DNA of 64,000 bases from JAXLYE01 sp046351595 (GTDB taxonomy: Bacteria; Myxococcota_A; Polyangia; Palsa-1104; JAEUJZ01). Each line of letters starts with the position of its first letter. The first letter of the stretch is position 1. The notes beneath the pieces are model-generated. The model was not told where the DNA came from. It did no database searches and worked only from the letters and a program-made list of their open reading frames with translations. The DNA is taken from positions 434,001-498,000 of the forward strand of contig JAXLYE010000006.1 of assembly GCA_046351595.1 (NCBI GenBank), given 5' to 3'. Below are positions 29,896-39,855 of the stretch, in pieces. The position numbers and the translations under genes were made by a program.

Positions 29896-30636
29896 TCACA
29901 GCGGGTGTCGCCGCAGCGCTTCTTCCAGTTCCTTTTCGTTGGTGAGATCGAGCCGCAGCGGGGTCAGCGAGATGTAGCCGTGCTCCAGCGCCCAGCGATC
30001 CGTGTCCTGCTCGGTCTCTTCCAGCGGGATGACCGTGAACCAGAAGTGCGTGCGCCCCATCGGATCGCGGCTCGGCACCACCTTGCCGTCGTAGTGGCGG
30101 ACCGACTGGCGCGTCCAGCGCATGCCCTTGGGCGCCGGCGGCAGGTTGACGTTGACCAGGGTCAGGCGCGGATCTGGGAGGAGCGTCTCCAGCACCTTGT
30201 GGACCCACGGACAGAGGCTGTCGAAGTCCGGCTCGGTCTCTCCGACCGGCGTGCTGAACGCGATGCCGCGCGCGCCGAAGAGGACGGCCTGCTTCGCTGC
30301 CGCCAGCGTCCCGGAGTGCCACAGCCCGTTGCCCAGGTTGGGACCGAGGTTGATTCCAGACAGCACGACGTCGACCTTGTCCCAGTGGAAGATGCCCAGG
30401 GCCACGCAGTCTGCCGGCGTTCCGTTCACCCGGAATGCAGAGAGGTCGGGGCCGCAGTCCTTGAGCGGAGTCGGCTTGTAGAGCAGCGGCCGCGACGCCG
30501 TGATCGAGTGGCTCGCCGACGACATCTCGACGTCGGGCGCGACGATCCGCACCTCGCCGAACTTGGCCGCGCACTTCGCGAGCGCCGCGATTCCGGGACT
30601 GTAGACCCCATCGTCGTTTGAGATCAGGATGCGCAT
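29896..30636 (-). CDS. surE: 5'/3'-nucleotidase SurE
   Basis: 246 residues. The N-terminus MRILISNDDGVYSPGIAALA is the SurE metal site (DD in NDDG); VRIVAPDVEMSSASHSIT (N/S metal ligand loop), VNGTPADCVALG and VVLSGINLGPNLGNGLWHSG are all conserved. Hydrolyses nucleoside monophosphates, often exopolyphosphate as well, in the cytoplasm. First gene of the surE-treZ-debranching run. ATG at 30636 begins exactly at the family N-terminus; no clear Shine-Dalgarno. Divergent from the lipid-kinase gene across 69 bases. Confidence 0.95.
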   Translation of the reverse strand: MRILISNDDGVYSPGIAALAKCAAKFGEVRIVAPDVEMSSASHSITASRPLLYKPTPLKDCGPDLSAFRVNGTPADCVALGIFHWDKVDVVLSGINLGPNLGNGLWHSGTLAAAKQAVLFGARGIAFSTPVGETEPDFDSLCPWVHKVLETLLPDPRLTLVNVNLPPAPKGMRWTRQSVRHYDGKVVPSRDPMGRTHFWFTVIPLEETEQDTDRWALEHGYISLTPLRLDLTNEKELEEALRRHPL

Positions 30637-30705
30637 GGTGTTTGGAAGAAAGCATGACATCCGCGTGCTAGCGTTGCCGTACCGAAGGACAGGGAAATAC
30701 AGAGC

Positions 30706-31623
30706 ATGACCATGCGGGTTACCCTGATTCACAATCCGACCGCCGGAGACAACGGACACCCCGCTGGAGAGGAGCTCACAGAGCTCATCCGCGCCGCCGG
30801 GCACGAGGTCCGCTACCTGTCCTCGACCGACGGCTCGTGGACGCGGGCGCTGACCGGACCGTGCGACCTCATCGCGATCGCCGGCGGAGACGGCACCGCG
30901 GGCCGGATCGCCAAGCAGCTCGTCGGCTGCGGGCTCCCGGTCACGTTCCTCCCGGTCGGCACCGCGAACAACATCTCGAAGACCCTGGGACTCTCCGGGG
31001 TGCCGCTGAAAGATCTCATCGCGGGCTGGGAGGGCGGCACCTCGCGCTGGCTCGACGTCGGTGTCATCGACAGCCCGTGGGGCCGCAAGTACTTCATCGA
31101 GGGGGTCGGCATGGGGCTGTTCGTGCGCACCATGCTCGAGATCGATGCGCTGGACGCGCTGGCGCACCTGGATAGCGCCAAGGACAAGGTGGCGCACGCT
31201 CTGGGAATCCTCAGCGAGCGCCTCGACTCCTTCCCGGCGCGCCACCTGAGCCTCGTCCTCGACGGGAAGGACCTGTCCGGCGAGTACATCATGCTCGAGG
31301 TGATGAACATCCGGTTCGTGGGTCCCAACCTGTTCGTGGCGCCAACCGGCGATCCCGCGGACGGACTGCTCGACGTGGTGCTGATCAGCGACAGCGACCG
31401 CGCGAGCATGAAGGAGTACCTCGCGCACTGGCAGAACGGCACGCTGCTGCCGCCGCGCCTGACCACGCACAAGGGCAAGCGCCTGTGGATCGAGTGGCAC
31501 GGCAGCGTGCTGCACGTCGACGACGAGGCCTGGCCGCCCGACGACGCCGGCAGCCACGCGGTGCCGGCGCCGATCGAGATCTACGCGAAGGCGCGCGCGC
31601 TCGAGGTGATCCTGCCGCGCTGA
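30706..31623 (+). CDS. diacylglycerol kinase-family lipid kinase
   Basis: 305 residues. DAGK catalytic domain motifs: [37 protein letters not shown] (GGDGT nucleotide site) and [15 protein letters not shown], then the C-terminal beta domain ([11 protein letters not shown]) and [20 protein letters not shown]. Phosphorylates diacylglycerol, a sphingoid or a related lipid; the substrate is uncertain. Start could be ATG 30706 or 30712. Confidence 0.85.
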   Translation: MTMRVTLIHNPTAGDNGHPAGEELTELIRAAGHEVRYLSSTDGSWTRALTGPCDLIAIAGGDGTAGRIAKQLVGCGLPVTFLPVGTANNISKTLGLSGVPLKDLIAGWEGGTSRWLDVGVIDSPWGRKYFIEGVGMGLFVRTMLEIDALDALAHLDSAKDKVAHALGILSERLDSFPARHLSLVLDGKDLSGEYIMLEVMNIRFVGPNLFVAPTGDPADGLLDVVLISDSDRASMKEYLAHWQNGTLLPPRLTTHKGKRLWIEWHGSVLHVDDEAWPPDDAGSHAVPAPIEIYAKARALEVILPR

Positions 31624-31644
31624 GCGATCGCCCGCCGGGCGGCG

Positions 31645-32364
31645 CTACCAGGTCAGCTGGCGCGGCGACAGGCGGCTCGTATTGTGCTCGATGCGGGCGA
31701 CGCAGCCGTCCGCGAAGTGCAGCACGCGATCCGCCATCTGGGCGATGGCGACGTTGTGCGTGATGACGACCGTGGTCGTCCCGAGCTGGCGGTTGATGGA
31801 CTCCAGCGCCTCCAGCACCAGCACGCCGGTGGCAAAGTCGAGCGCGCCCGTCGGCTCGTCGCACAGCAAGAGGTCCGGGCGCTTGGCCACGGCGCGCGCG
31901 ATGGCGACCCGCTGCTGCTCGCCGCCCGAGAGCTGCGCCGGGAAGTGATCGAGCCGGTGCCCGAGCCCGACCAGCGCCAGCGCCTCGGCCGCGTCCATCG
32001 GATCGTCGGCGATGTCGGTCACCAGCTGCACGTTCTCGCGCGCGGTCAGGCTGGGGATCAGGTTGTAGAACTGGAATACGAAGCCGACGTGCTCGCGGCG
32101 GTAGCGCGTAAGCTGGCTCTCGCTGGCCGTGCCCAGATCGTGGTCGCGGTAGAACACGGTGCCCGCGGTCGGCACATCCAGCCCGCCCAGGATGTTGAGC
32201 AGCGTCGACTTGCCGCTGCCCGAGGGGCCGAGCAGCACCACGAGCTCGCGCTGCACGAGATCCACGTCGACGCCGCGCAACGCCTGCACCGTGACCTCGC
32301 CCATCTCGTAGATCTTGGTGAGGCCGCGCGCCCACAGCACACGCTCCGGTGCTGGCTGCGTCAC
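31645..32364 (-). CDS. ABC transporter ATP-binding protein (MacB/LolD/DevA type)
   Basis: 239 residues. Walker [11 protein letters not shown]-loop [18 protein letters not shown], signature [14 protein letters not shown], Walker [14 protein letters not shown], and H-loop VVITHN. Energises the adjacent FtsX-type permease. GTG start at 32364 overlaps the adaptor-gene stop (GTGA), so it is coupled. The third gene of a permease-adaptor-ATPase operon, the DevBCA/MacAB gene set. Confidence 0.93.
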   Translation of the reverse strand: MTQPAPERVLWARGLTKIYEMGEVTVQALRGVDVDLVQRELVVLLGPSGSGKSTLLNILGGLDVPTAGTVFYRDHDLGTASESQLTRYRREHVGFVFQFYNLIPSLTARENVQLVTDIADDPMDAAEALALVGLGHRLDHFPAQLSGGEQQRVAIARAVAKRPDLLLCDEPTGALDFATGVLVLEALESINRQLGTTTVVITHNVAIAQMADRVLHFADGCVARIEHNTSRLSPRQLTW

Positions 32365-33581
32365 CGCGGCACCACCTTGACGCCGTCGCGGACCTTGTCG
32401 CTCGGGTGCAGGATCACGATCTCGCCGCTGGCCAGGCCCTTTGCGATCTCGACCTCGCGGTTGGTGCGCTGCCCCAGCTCGACCGCCGTCAGCCGCGCCA
32501 GACCGTCGACGATGCGGAACAGCGCCCAGCCCTCGCGGTGGCGGAACGGCGCAGACGCGGGCACGCGCACGACGTCCGCGCCTTCCCACACGACGATGTG
32601 CGCCTCGACGCGGTAGCCGTCGCCCAGCTGCGCCCACGCGGCCCGCGGCGAGGTCAGATCGATCAGCACGTTGACGCGCTGCTCCTCGACCCCGAGCGCC
32701 GACAGCTTGGTGATCGCCGACGGCTCGACGCGCCGCACCTTGCCCTGGATCGCCGCACCGCCCCAGCGATCGAGCGTCACTTGCGCGCCCGGCACGATGC
32801 GCGCGGCGTCGCTGGTCAGCACGTCGACCACGATCTCGAGCGTCGCCGGATCCCCGACCTCGAGCAGCGGCGTGCCCGGCTGCACCACGCCCTCGGACTT
32901 GTGCTGCACCTTGAGCACGCGCCCGGCGACCGGCGACGGCACCTCGAGCTGCGACGGCGTCTTGCCCGAGCCGGGCAGGCGCAGGAGCGCGGCGCGCGCC
33001 ATCTCGACCTCGAACTTCGCGACGCGCGTGCCGAAGCGCTGCGACTCGACCTCCGCGGTGGTGCGGCGCTCGGTGATCTCGGCCTGCTCCAGCGCCTGGC
33101 GCGAGCCGGCGTCGCGCTCGTACAGGCGCTGCGCGCGCTCGCGCTCGGACCGCGCCGACTCCGCGCTGGTCTGCGCCCGCTCAAGCTGCGCCGCGGACTG
33201 CAGCTGCGCCGCCAGAGATTGAGCCAGCCGCGCCTGCGCCGAGGCCTTCGCCCGCGTATCGAGCAGCGCCGGCTGCAGCGGCGCGATGCGCGCCAGCACC
33301 TGCCCCAGCGCCACGCCATCGCCGGGATCGAGCTCGATGCGCGCCAGGCTGCCGGCCAGCGGCGCCGACACCACGTAGCGGTCCTTGATGCGCGCCTGGC
33401 CGTCCTCATCGACCGTGACGCGCATCGGCCCGCGCACCACCGTCGCGACCTCGACCGACACCGGCTTGGGCAGCCAGGCGACGACGATCGCGGCGACCAC
33501 GCCCAGGCCGAGCAGCGAATACAGGACGCGCTTGATCCACCTCCACACGACCCGCTTGCGATTGGCAGGAGCCCCTTGCAT
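32361..33581 (-). CDS. HlyD/MacA-type periplasmic adaptor protein
   Basis: 406 residues. One N-terminal membrane segment ([18 protein letters not shown]), then a beta-barrel/lipoyl part ([20 protein letters not shown]), a long coiled coil (about 110-215, rich in Ala/Gln/Arg/Glu), the second lipoyl half ([18 protein letters not shown]) and the membrane-proximal domain (about 260-400). Links the inner-membrane ABC permease to an outer-membrane channel. Starts one base after the permease stop. No TolC-like gene is adjacent. Confidence 0.9.
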   Translation of the reverse strand: MQGAPANRKRVVWRWIKRVLYSLLGLGVVAAIVVAWLPKPVSVEVATVVRGPMRVTVDEDGQARIKDRYVVSAPLAGSLARIELDPGDGVALGQVLARIAPLQPALLDTRAKASAQARLAQSLAAQLQSAAQLERAQTSAESARSERERAQRLYERDAGSRQALEQAEITERRTTAEVESQRFGTRVAKFEVEMARAALLRLPGSGKTPSQLEVPSPVAGRVLKVQHKSEGVVQPGTPLLEVGDPATLEIVVDVLTSDAARIVPGAQVTLDRWGGAAIQGKVRRVEPSAITKLSALGVEEQRVNVLIDLTSPRAAWAQLGDGYRVEAHIVVWEGADVVRVPASAPFRHREGWALFRIVDGLARLTAVELGQRTNREVEIAKGLASGEIVILHPSDKVRDGVKVVPR

Positions 33582-33582
33582 C

Positions 33583-35937
33583 TCACTCCCTCGTCTTGAG
33601 GACCGCGACCAGATCCAGCTGATCGAGGCGGCGGCGCACCAGGAGCGCGCTCACCGCCGCGGCCAGCAGCGTCACGCCCGCGGCAAAGGCGTAGCTGCGG
33701 CTGGTCAGCAAAAGCGGCAGCCGATACGTCTCGGGATCGACGGTGCGGGCCAGCAGCACCACCAGCCCGCGCCCCAGGACCAGCCCGACCGGCAGCGCCG
33801 CCAGCACCTGCACCAGCTGCTCGCCGAGCAGGATGGTCGAGATCTCGCCGCGGGTGAACCCGAGCACGCGCAGGCTCGCCAGATCGCGGCCGCGCATCGA
33901 CAGCGCCACGCGCGCGTTGTTGTAGACCACACCGACGGTGATCGTCGCCGCGAACAGCGCGACGATCAGCGCCATCGTCAGGATCATGCGGCCGCTCTGC
34001 TCGCGGAACCGCGCGAGGATCTGCGAGCGCTTGGTGACCTCGACCACCCACGGCAGATCCTTCAGCCGCTCCTCGACGAGGCGGCCCTGCGCCGGGTCCA
34101 CGCGCAAAAGCGCCAGCGACACGCTCGGCGGCTCACCGAGCCACGCGCCGAGCACGTCGCCGCGCAGGTGGCCGCCGAGCCCGAACGACTCGTTGACCAG
34201 CCCGGCCACCACCAGCGAGCGCCGGCCGCGCGCGCCCTCGTGCAGCTCGACCTCGATGCGGTCTCCGACGCGGACCTCGAGGATCTGCGCCAGCAGATCG
34301 GTCAGCACCACGGAGCTCGGCGGCAGCGCGATCGGGCGGCCGTAGGCATCACGCGGGCGGCGCATCTCGGTCTCTTCCGGGTAGCCCCACAGCACGCCGT
34401 CGCGCTGGTGGTGTCCGGCGCGGAAGCGCACCGGCACCAGGCGCAGCCCCTCGGCCGCGAGCACGCCCGGGATGTGCGCGAGCTCGCGCACCGCGCGTGC
34501 CGGCCGCGGTCGCGTGAACGTCACCGCCGCGTCCTCGCGCATGGTCTCGTGGAACTGCGAGATGAACAGGACCTCGATGCCGTCGTAGTACCAGCCGCCG
34601 ACCACCGTCAGCGCGGTCGCCGCCGCGATCGACAGCGACGACAGCAGCGTGCGCAGCGGTCGCCGCTCGAGCTCGCGCACGATCATGTGCGCGACCGGCC
34701 CGACGAGCCGCCGCAGGCCCAGGCGATCCAGGATCGAAGGCCGGTAGCGCGCCGGCGCGGGCGGGCGCATGGCCTCGGCAGGCGGCATGCTCGTCGCGCG
34801 CCGCACCGATCCGAAGGCGCCGGCCGCGGCGGCAACGAGGCTGATCGCGATCGCCAGCGCCGTGTCCCGCCCATCGAGCTCGAACGCGAGCTCCGCGAAT
34901 TTGAAGTAGTGCGAGTAGAGCCGGATCATCTCGCCGCCCAGCCAGCTCCCGAGCGCGACGCCGCCCACCGAGCCGACGGCGCTCACCACCAGCACGAGCT
35001 CGAGGAAGTGCAGCCCGACCTGCCGGTTCGAGTAGCCCAGCGCCTTCAGCGTCGCGATCTCGGGCTGCTGCAGGAGCACCAGGCGAGACAGCACCAGGTT
35101 CACGAGCAGCGCCGCGACGGCCAGAAAGATCGCGGGCAGCACCGTCGACATGCTCGAGAGCTGCAGCAGCTCGCCCTCGATCATGTGGTTCGAGGTCTGC
35201 AGCGCGCGGCCGTAGGCGCCCAGGCCGCCGTATCCCTCCAGCAGGCGGTCGACGGCGTCGACGATGGCGGCCTCCGAGGCGCCGGGCTGCAGCTCGATCG
35301 ACAGGTCGTTGAACGATGCCTCCATCTGGAACGCCGCCGCGAGCGCCGGGCGCCCCATCCACAGCACCGCGAAGCGCTCGGGATCCGGGGCCAGCGAGCC
35401 AGCGGCCAGGGCCATCACGTACTCCGGCGAGGTGGCGATGCCGACGATGGTCAGCTCGCGGCGCTTGCCGTTCATCACCACCGGCACGCGATCCCCGCAC
35501 TGGATCCGCTGCGCGTCCGCGAACGCCTGCAGCAGCACCGCCTCGTCGGAGTGATCGGGCTCGGGCAGGCGGCCGTCGCGCACGTGGACGAGGTTGAGCA
35601 GCGTCGACAGCGACACCACGCGACCGCGCACCGGCTCGGGCAGCGCGGGCAGCGGCAGCATCGCCGGCTCGACGATGCGCGCCTCGGCGCGGGCGACCCC
35701 GGGCAGCGCCTCGAGATCGCCGAGCAGCGTGTCCGGCGCACGCTCGAGCTGCACGAACACGTGGCCGAAGCGCTGCTGCGCGTAGAAGCGATCGCGCGCC
35801 GCCTCGAGCGACGCATAGTTGCCCCGCATCGTGACGAAGCTGGCGATGCCCGCGGCCACCACCAGCGCGATGGTCACGACCTGGCCGCGCAGGCGCACGA
35901 GGTCGCGCAGCAGCTTGCGCGCAAGGGCCGGGATCAT
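33583..35937 (-). CDS. ABC exporter permease with two FtsX domains
   Basis: 784 residues. About eight membrane helices: one at the N-terminus (VVTIALVVAAGIASFVTMR), three in the middle (TVLPAIFLAVAALLVNLVLS, LELVLVVSAVGSVGGVALGS, ALAIAISLVAAAAGAFG), one after RRPLRTLL, and three at the end. Two large periplasmic domains (about 40-255 and 445-650) separate them. FtsX motif EIATLKALGYSNRQV and its counterpart DLASLRVLGFTRGEI are present once per half. First gene of the exporter operon, read toward HlyD. The exported substance (lipid, peptide or antibiotic) cannot be told. Confidence 0.9.
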   Translation of the reverse strand: MIPALARKLLRDLVRLRGQVVTIALVVAAGIASFVTMRGNYASLEAARDRFYAQQRFGHVFVQLERAPDTLLGDLEALPGVARAEARIVEPAMLPLPALPEPVRGRVVSLSTLLNLVHVRDGRLPEPDHSDEAVLLQAFADAQRIQCGDRVPVVMNGKRRELTIVGIATSPEYVMALAAGSLAPDPERFAVLWMGRPALAAAFQMEASFNDLSIELQPGASEAAIVDAVDRLLEGYGGLGAYGRALQTSNHMIEGELLQLSSMSTVLPAIFLAVAALLVNLVLSRLVLLQQPEIATLKALGYSNRQVGLHFLELVLVVSAVGSVGGVALGSWLGGEMIRLYSHYFKFAELAFELDGRDTALAIAISLVAAAAGAFGSVRRATSMPPAEAMRPPAPARYRPSILDRLGLRRLVGPVAHMIVRELERRPLRTLLSSLSIAAATALTVVGGWYYDGIEVLFISQFHETMREDAAVTFTRPRPARAVRELAHIPGVLAAEGLRLVPVRFRAGHHQRDGVLWGYPEETEMRRPRDAYGRPIALPPSSVVLTDLLAQILEVRVGDRIEVELHEGARGRRSLVVAGLVNESFGLGGHLRGDVLGAWLGEPPSVSLALLRVDPAQGRLVEERLKDLPWVVEVTKRSQILARFREQSGRMILTMALIVALFAATITVGVVYNNARVALSMRGRDLASLRVLGFTRGEISTILLGEQLVQVLAALPVGLVLGRGLVVLLARTVDPETYRLPLLLTSRSYAFAAGVTLLAAAVSALLVRRRLDQLDLVAVLKTRE

Positions 35938-36324
35938 GACCGCGGACCTCGGCCGTGGCTACGCGGCGTGCGCGCGCGGTCTCTGAAGGGACAGGACCCT
36001 CGTGAACCCGGGAGTGGCGGCGCAGGGGAGGAGGACATCGGCAGCTCCGGCCCTGCCCTGTTGCAAGGCGCGGACCGGCAGCCCGCTGGCGACGGAACCG
36101 TCGCTCGCTGCGACGAGCGGGCGGGCGCCGACGAGCGCGCGCGTGCGAAGAAACCGTGACGCCCAGGCGCGGTGCGTTACGGGATGGTTCCGCGAGGCGA
36201 CTGACGCTCAGCTCGATCGCGAGCGACGCGACGCGGTCGGCACTGGCGGCGAGAACACGGGGCTGCGCGTGCGCGCCCCCTCACCCGGTCCCCCGTAGCG
36301 ACCCGCCCGCCGTCGAGACGGTGC
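35938..36324. other. 387-base intergenic region
   Basis: Upstream of the exporter operon and downstream of the lipoprotein gene at 36325, both on the minus strand. No gene, RNA fold, repeat or clear promoter recognised. The exporter promoter must lie here. Confidence 0.5.
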
Positions 36325-36675
36325 TCAGCGCGCGGCGGCCGGCTGCGCGGCGCGGCCTTCGACCTGGGTGATGATCGCGTCGACCTTGGCGGCGTCATCG
36401 ACGCAGGCCATGACCCCGTCGACGTAGACCACCATCTTGCCGGGCAGCCCGGCGGCGTTGCCGACCGAGATGCGCGGGTGCAAGAGCGACGGGTCGCACT
36501 TGGGCATGCCCGACAGCAGCGCCGCGGAGCCGAGCGGGCTGTCCGCGGCCGCCGAGCCGCTGCCGCAGCCGCCGAGCAGCGAGCCGATCCCGAGCAGCAC
36601 CGCGGCGCCCCAGCGCACAAGGCCCCTCGTCTCTCTCGGTACGCTCACGGTCTGGCTGTTCATCGGCTTTGGCAT
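36325..36675 (-). CDS. small lipoprotein
   Basis: 116 residues. Signal peptide and lipobox WGAAVLLGIGSLLGGCGSGS. The short mature part contains MPKCDPSLLHPRISVGNAAG and VVYVDGVMACVDDAAKVDAI with two Cys and is not recognised. Start uncertain: ATG 36675 or ATG 36663, neither with a clear ribosome site. An upstream in-frame extension to 36795 is Arg/Lys/Ser-rich and unlikely to be translated. Confidence 0.55.
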   Translation of the reverse strand: MPKPMNSQTVSVPRETRGLVRWGAAVLLGIGSLLGGCGSGSAAADSPLGSAALLSGMPKCDPSLLHPRISVGNAAGLPGKMVVYVDGVMACVDDAAKVDAIITQVEGRAAQPAAAR

Positions 36676-37104
36676 CGTCGACTGGTTTTGGACTGTCTTT
36701 AGACTTTTTGCGGGCTGTCTCTTACGGTCCGGGACGGTTCTTGCTGAGGTCGTCTTGCCGCAGCGGCTGCGTCCGTCGGTTCCCGCGCGAGACACGGTTA
36801 TGCTACCACGCCGCTCGCTGCGGAGAAGACTCCTGCGCGAGGTCCCCGGCTTTTACTCCGGTTTGGGCTCGGCAGCAACAAAGCGGCGCGCGGCCGGCGG
36901 TGTGTCGGTCCCGGTCGCCTGCGCGGCCTGTGCGACCTGTGCGGCCTGTGCGACCTGTGCAACCTGTGCAACCTGTGCAACTCAGGGGGGGGCTCGCACT
37001 GCGAAAGCTCGCGGCCGCCGGATCGAGCCCGCCCCTCCTCGCTGCCGCGCCCTGCCGCCCGCCCGCCGCTGCCGCGACGGCGGATCGGACGTTATACTCC
37101 GGAC
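36676..37104. other. 429-base intergenic region with a 9-bp minisatellite
   Basis: Divergent gap between the small lipoprotein and the first TPR gene. The first 130 bases are AT-richer than the surroundings. The only structure is the seven-unit CCTGTGCRR repeat at 36918-36980 followed by G8. No gene recognised; several frames are open through the repeat simply because it is a multiple of three. Confidence 0.6.
36918..36980. repeat. seven-unit 9-bp tandem repeat CCTGTGCRR
   Basis: Units start at 36918, 36927, 36936, 36945, 36954, 36963 and 36972; the unit ends alternate GG/GA/GG/GA then AA, AA, AA. A run of eight G begins soon after (36985). Noncoding in both neighbouring genes. Confidence 0.8.
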
Positions 37105-38490
37105 ATGTCGCTGCCTCGGCTGCTGTCCGCGATCCTGTGCGCCGCCCTGTGCCAGGGGGTCGCGCTCGCGCCGGCCGCCGCCGAGCCGGTGGTGCCCGCC
37201 GGCAAGCCCGCCGCGGTCAGCGCCAAGGTCAAGGAGCTGATGCAGCAGGCGCGCGACCTGTTCTCGGCGTCGCTCAAGCACGCGCGCCGCGACAGCCCGC
37301 AGCGCATCGATCTGCTGCAGCGCGCGACCCAGATCCTGACGCGCGTGGTGCAGCTCGACGAGCACAACGTCGAGGCCCGGGTGACCCTGGCCGAGTGGCT
37401 GGCCCGCCCCGAGCTCGGCCCGGCCGCGATGCAGCGCTCGGAAGAGGAGCTGTTACGCGCCCGCCGCGACGATACGACCGGGGCCTGGGACTGCGAGATC
37501 TCGAGCCAGCTCGGCATCGTGCTGTCGCACCTGGGCCGCTTCGCCGAAGCGGTGCGCGAGTACGACCGGGCGCTGCGCCTGTTGCCGGGCGAGCCGGATC
37601 TGGCCACCGCGTCGCGGCGCGGCCAGCAGGCGACGCTGCTCGGCAACTCCGCCGAGGCGCTGATGGCGCTGGGCGACCTGTCGGGCGCGATCCAGCGCTA
37701 TACCCGCGCCGAGCAGCTCGACACCAGCGACCAGGCGGCGCTGCACGCCCTGGGCCTCGCCATCGCCTACGACCGCGACGGCCAGTTCCAGAAGAGCCGC
37801 GAGGCGGTCTCGCGCTCGCTGGCCGCGGACCCGGCGCTGCGCCTGTTCCAGAGCGACGACGTCTTCTTCGCTCCCGAGGGCGACCGCGCCTACTACGAGG
37901 GCATGCTGGCCGAGGCGTTCGGCAACCGCGACGACGCGCTGCGCCACTTCCAGGCGTTCGTGCAGACGCTGCCGCACAGCCGCTTCGTCGCCCGCGCGCG
38001 TGAGCACATCGACGAGCTGCGCAAGCAGCCGGGCGTCTCGGCGACGGAGCTGTGGAAGGCGCGCGTGCTCATCGGCTCGCCGACGTTCACGCCCGAGGAG
38101 ACCAGCCTGTCGGCGCGCCGCCACCGCGACGACAGCGAGATCGGCAAGGTGACGCGCGGCCCGCGCGGCCTGGAGCTGCGCCACTGCTACGCGATGGCGC
38201 TGCGCAAGAACCCGCGCATCGGCGGTGATCTGATGGTCGCGCTGGTCCTCGATCGGCACGGCGCGGTGCTGCTGGTGCAGCCGCTGCAGAACACGCTCGG
38301 TGATCCGAGCCAGTCCGGCACGCACGATCCGCTCAGCGGCACGCCGCCGGGAAGCGCCAGCGCCAGCGTCAGCACCGAGCTGCTGCGCTGCGTCGTCGGC
38401 AGCATCCACCGCTGGCGCTTCCCGGCGGCGGACGCGGACGTCGTCGATCAGGACGAGCTGGTGCTGCCGATGCGCTTCGAGGCGCGCTGA
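37105..38490 (+). CDS. TPR protein with AgmX/PglI-like C-terminal domain
   Basis: 461 residues. Signal peptide (MSLPRLLSAILCAALCQGVA to AAA), then at least five TPR repeats (GIVLSHLGRFAEAVREYDRA, LGDLSGAIQRYTRAEQL, YEGMLAEAFGNRDDALRHFQ). The last 120 residues match AgmX/PglI C-terminal domains: LRHCYAMALRKNPRIGGDLM then VLDRHGAVLLVQPL and IHRWRFPAADADV. In Myxococcus such TonB-like domains belong to gliding-motility/energy-coupling complexes; here only the domain similarity is claimed. Four bases separate it from the next TPR gene, so they are cotranscribed. Confidence 0.75.
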   Translation: MSLPRLLSAILCAALCQGVALAPAAAEPVVPAGKPAAVSAKVKELMQQARDLFSASLKHARRDSPQRIDLLQRATQILTRVVQLDEHNVEARVTLAEWLARPELGPAAMQRSEEELLRARRDDTTGAWDCEISSQLGIVLSHLGRFAEAVREYDRALRLLPGEPDLATASRRGQQATLLGNSAEALMALGDLSGAIQRYTRAEQLDTSDQAALHALGLAIAYDRDGQFQKSREAVSRSLAADPALRLFQSDDVFFAPEGDRAYYEGMLAEAFGNRDDALRHFQAFVQTLPHSRFVARAREHIDELRKQPGVSATELWKARVLIGSPTFTPEETSLSARRHRDDSEIGKVTRGPRGLELRHCYAMALRKNPRIGGDLMVALVLDRHGAVLLVQPLQNTLGDPSQSGTHDPLSGTPPGSASASVSTELLRCVVGSIHRWRFPAADADVVDQDELVLPMRFEAR

Positions 38491-38494
38491 AGCG

Positions 38495-39820
38495 ATGCAG
38501 CCGACGCCGATGTCGACACAGGGCTGGCGACGCACGGCGCGGCGCCTGCTCGTGCGCTTCACAGTCCTCGGGGCCGGCGGGGTGCTGCTGGTTGCGACGA
38601 GCGGCGCGGCGCAGCGCCTGTCCCCGCCGCCGCACCTGCCGGGGTCCGCGCCCGCGGGGGTCCCGGGCGGCGTGGTCGGCGGCGTGGTCGGCGGCGTAGT
38701 CGGCAGCCCGGCCGGGAGCCCGAGCGGAAGCGCGCTCGGATCGGGCGGCCTGCGCAGCCCGTTCCCGACGCGGCCGCCGCCTGCTCCGCCCGCGCGCCTG
38801 TTCGCTCCGGTGGTCGAGCCCCCGAGCCCCGGCACGGGCCTGGGCATCGAGCCGGGCAAGGGCTGCGAGCGCTCGCTGTGGGGCTGCCGCGATCCCGGCG
38901 CGGCCGTCTCCAGCCCCGAGGGCCGCTACGAGCACCTGTGTAAGCAGGCGCGCGACACGCTGTTGACCGTGCAGGTGGCCGGCACCGGTGATCTCGGCGA
39001 CTCGATCGCGCAGGCGACCGAGGCGGCGCGGCTCCTGCCCGAGCAGCCGCTCGCCTGGGCGCTGCTCGGCCTGTTGCACCTGGAGGCGCGGCGCTTCGAC
39101 GAGGCGGGGCCGCTGCTGCAGCGGGCGGCGGCGCTGTCGCAGGTGCCGTCGCCGCCGCCCACGGTGCAGCCCGAGGCGGTGCGCGAGCCGACGGGGGAGC
39201 CGGCCGCCAGCGCGGTGCGGCGGGCGTCGCTGCTGGATGCGTCCCTGGAGCTGCAGGTGCAGCTCGGGCTGGTGCTGCTGCAGGCGCAGCGCGGCGAGCT
39301 GCAGCAGGCCGAGGAGCAGGCGCGGCGCCTGCTGCAGCGACGCGGGCCGAGCCACCGCGTGCTGTGGCGCCTGGGCGATCTGCTGATGGCGCGCGGCCAC
39401 CTGGAAGAGGCGACCGTGCTGTACGGGCGGGCCTGCCGGATGCCGCGGTCGGTCGGCGGGCTGGCGGTGGAGGTGTCGCGCTCGTGTTACGCGCTCGCGG
39501 CGGCGCTTACGCGCGGCCAGCGCACCGAGGTGCTGTGGGCGCTGCAGCGGGCCACGCAGCACGATCGCGAGCGCCGGGCGCTGAGCATGCCGGACTTCTT
39601 CCCGGCGTATGACCGCGACTACTACCGCGCGGTCGCGGGCCCAGCTTCCTCGCCGGTGACGGCGCCGGCGCCGCCTTCGGTGCTGTGCACGCGGGTGCAG
39701 GCGCTTGGCGAGTACCTCCTGCAGGCGCGCGAGTACCCCGAGACGCCGCCCTCGTACCTGCGCCGTGCCGAGCAGCAGCTCTCCCTGGCGAGCGGCCTTT
39801 CGTGTGGGCCGCCCAGGTAG
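38495..39820 (+). CDS. secreted TPR protein
   Basis: 441 residues. N-terminal membrane/signal segment (LLVRFTVLGAGGVLLVATSG) and a Gly/Pro/Val-rich linker with VVGG units. The rest is helical with TPR-like pairs: QPLAWALLGLLHLEARRFDE, LVLLQAQRGELQQAEEQARR and ALAAALTRGQRTEVLWALQR. Begins 4 bases after the first TPR gene; the two probably work as a pair at the cell envelope. Function unknown. Confidence 0.65.
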   Translation: MQPTPMSTQGWRRTARRLLVRFTVLGAGGVLLVATSGAAQRLSPPPHLPGSAPAGVPGGVVGGVVGGVVGSPAGSPSGSALGSGGLRSPFPTRPPPAPPARLFAPVVEPPSPGTGLGIEPGKGCERSLWGCRDPGAAVSSPEGRYEHLCKQARDTLLTVQVAGTGDLGDSIAQATEAARLLPEQPLAWALLGLLHLEARRFDEAGPLLQRAAALSQVPSPPPTVQPEAVREPTGEPAASAVRRASLLDASLELQVQLGLVLLQAQRGELQQAEEQARRLLQRRGPSHRVLWRLGDLLMARGHLEEATVLYGRACRMPRSVGGLAVEVSRSCYALAAALTRGQRTEVLWALQRATQHDRERRALSMPDFFPAYDRDYYRAVAGPASSPVTAPAPPSVLCTRVQALGEYLLQAREYPETPPSYLRRAEQQLSLASGLSCGPPR

Positions 39821-39855
39821 GGGAAAAATCGCGGCGGCGGGGGCGCTAGGCGAGG

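Noticed and set aside
31384..32637. Extended frames around the ABC ATPase
   Set aside because: The family N-terminus begins at GTG 32364, and the upstream extension reads the HlyD gene in the wrong frame.
36669..38003. 444-residue ORF through the 9-bp repeat
   Set aside because: Open only because of the repeat and high GC; it overlaps the real TPR gene in another frame and lacks a start signal.
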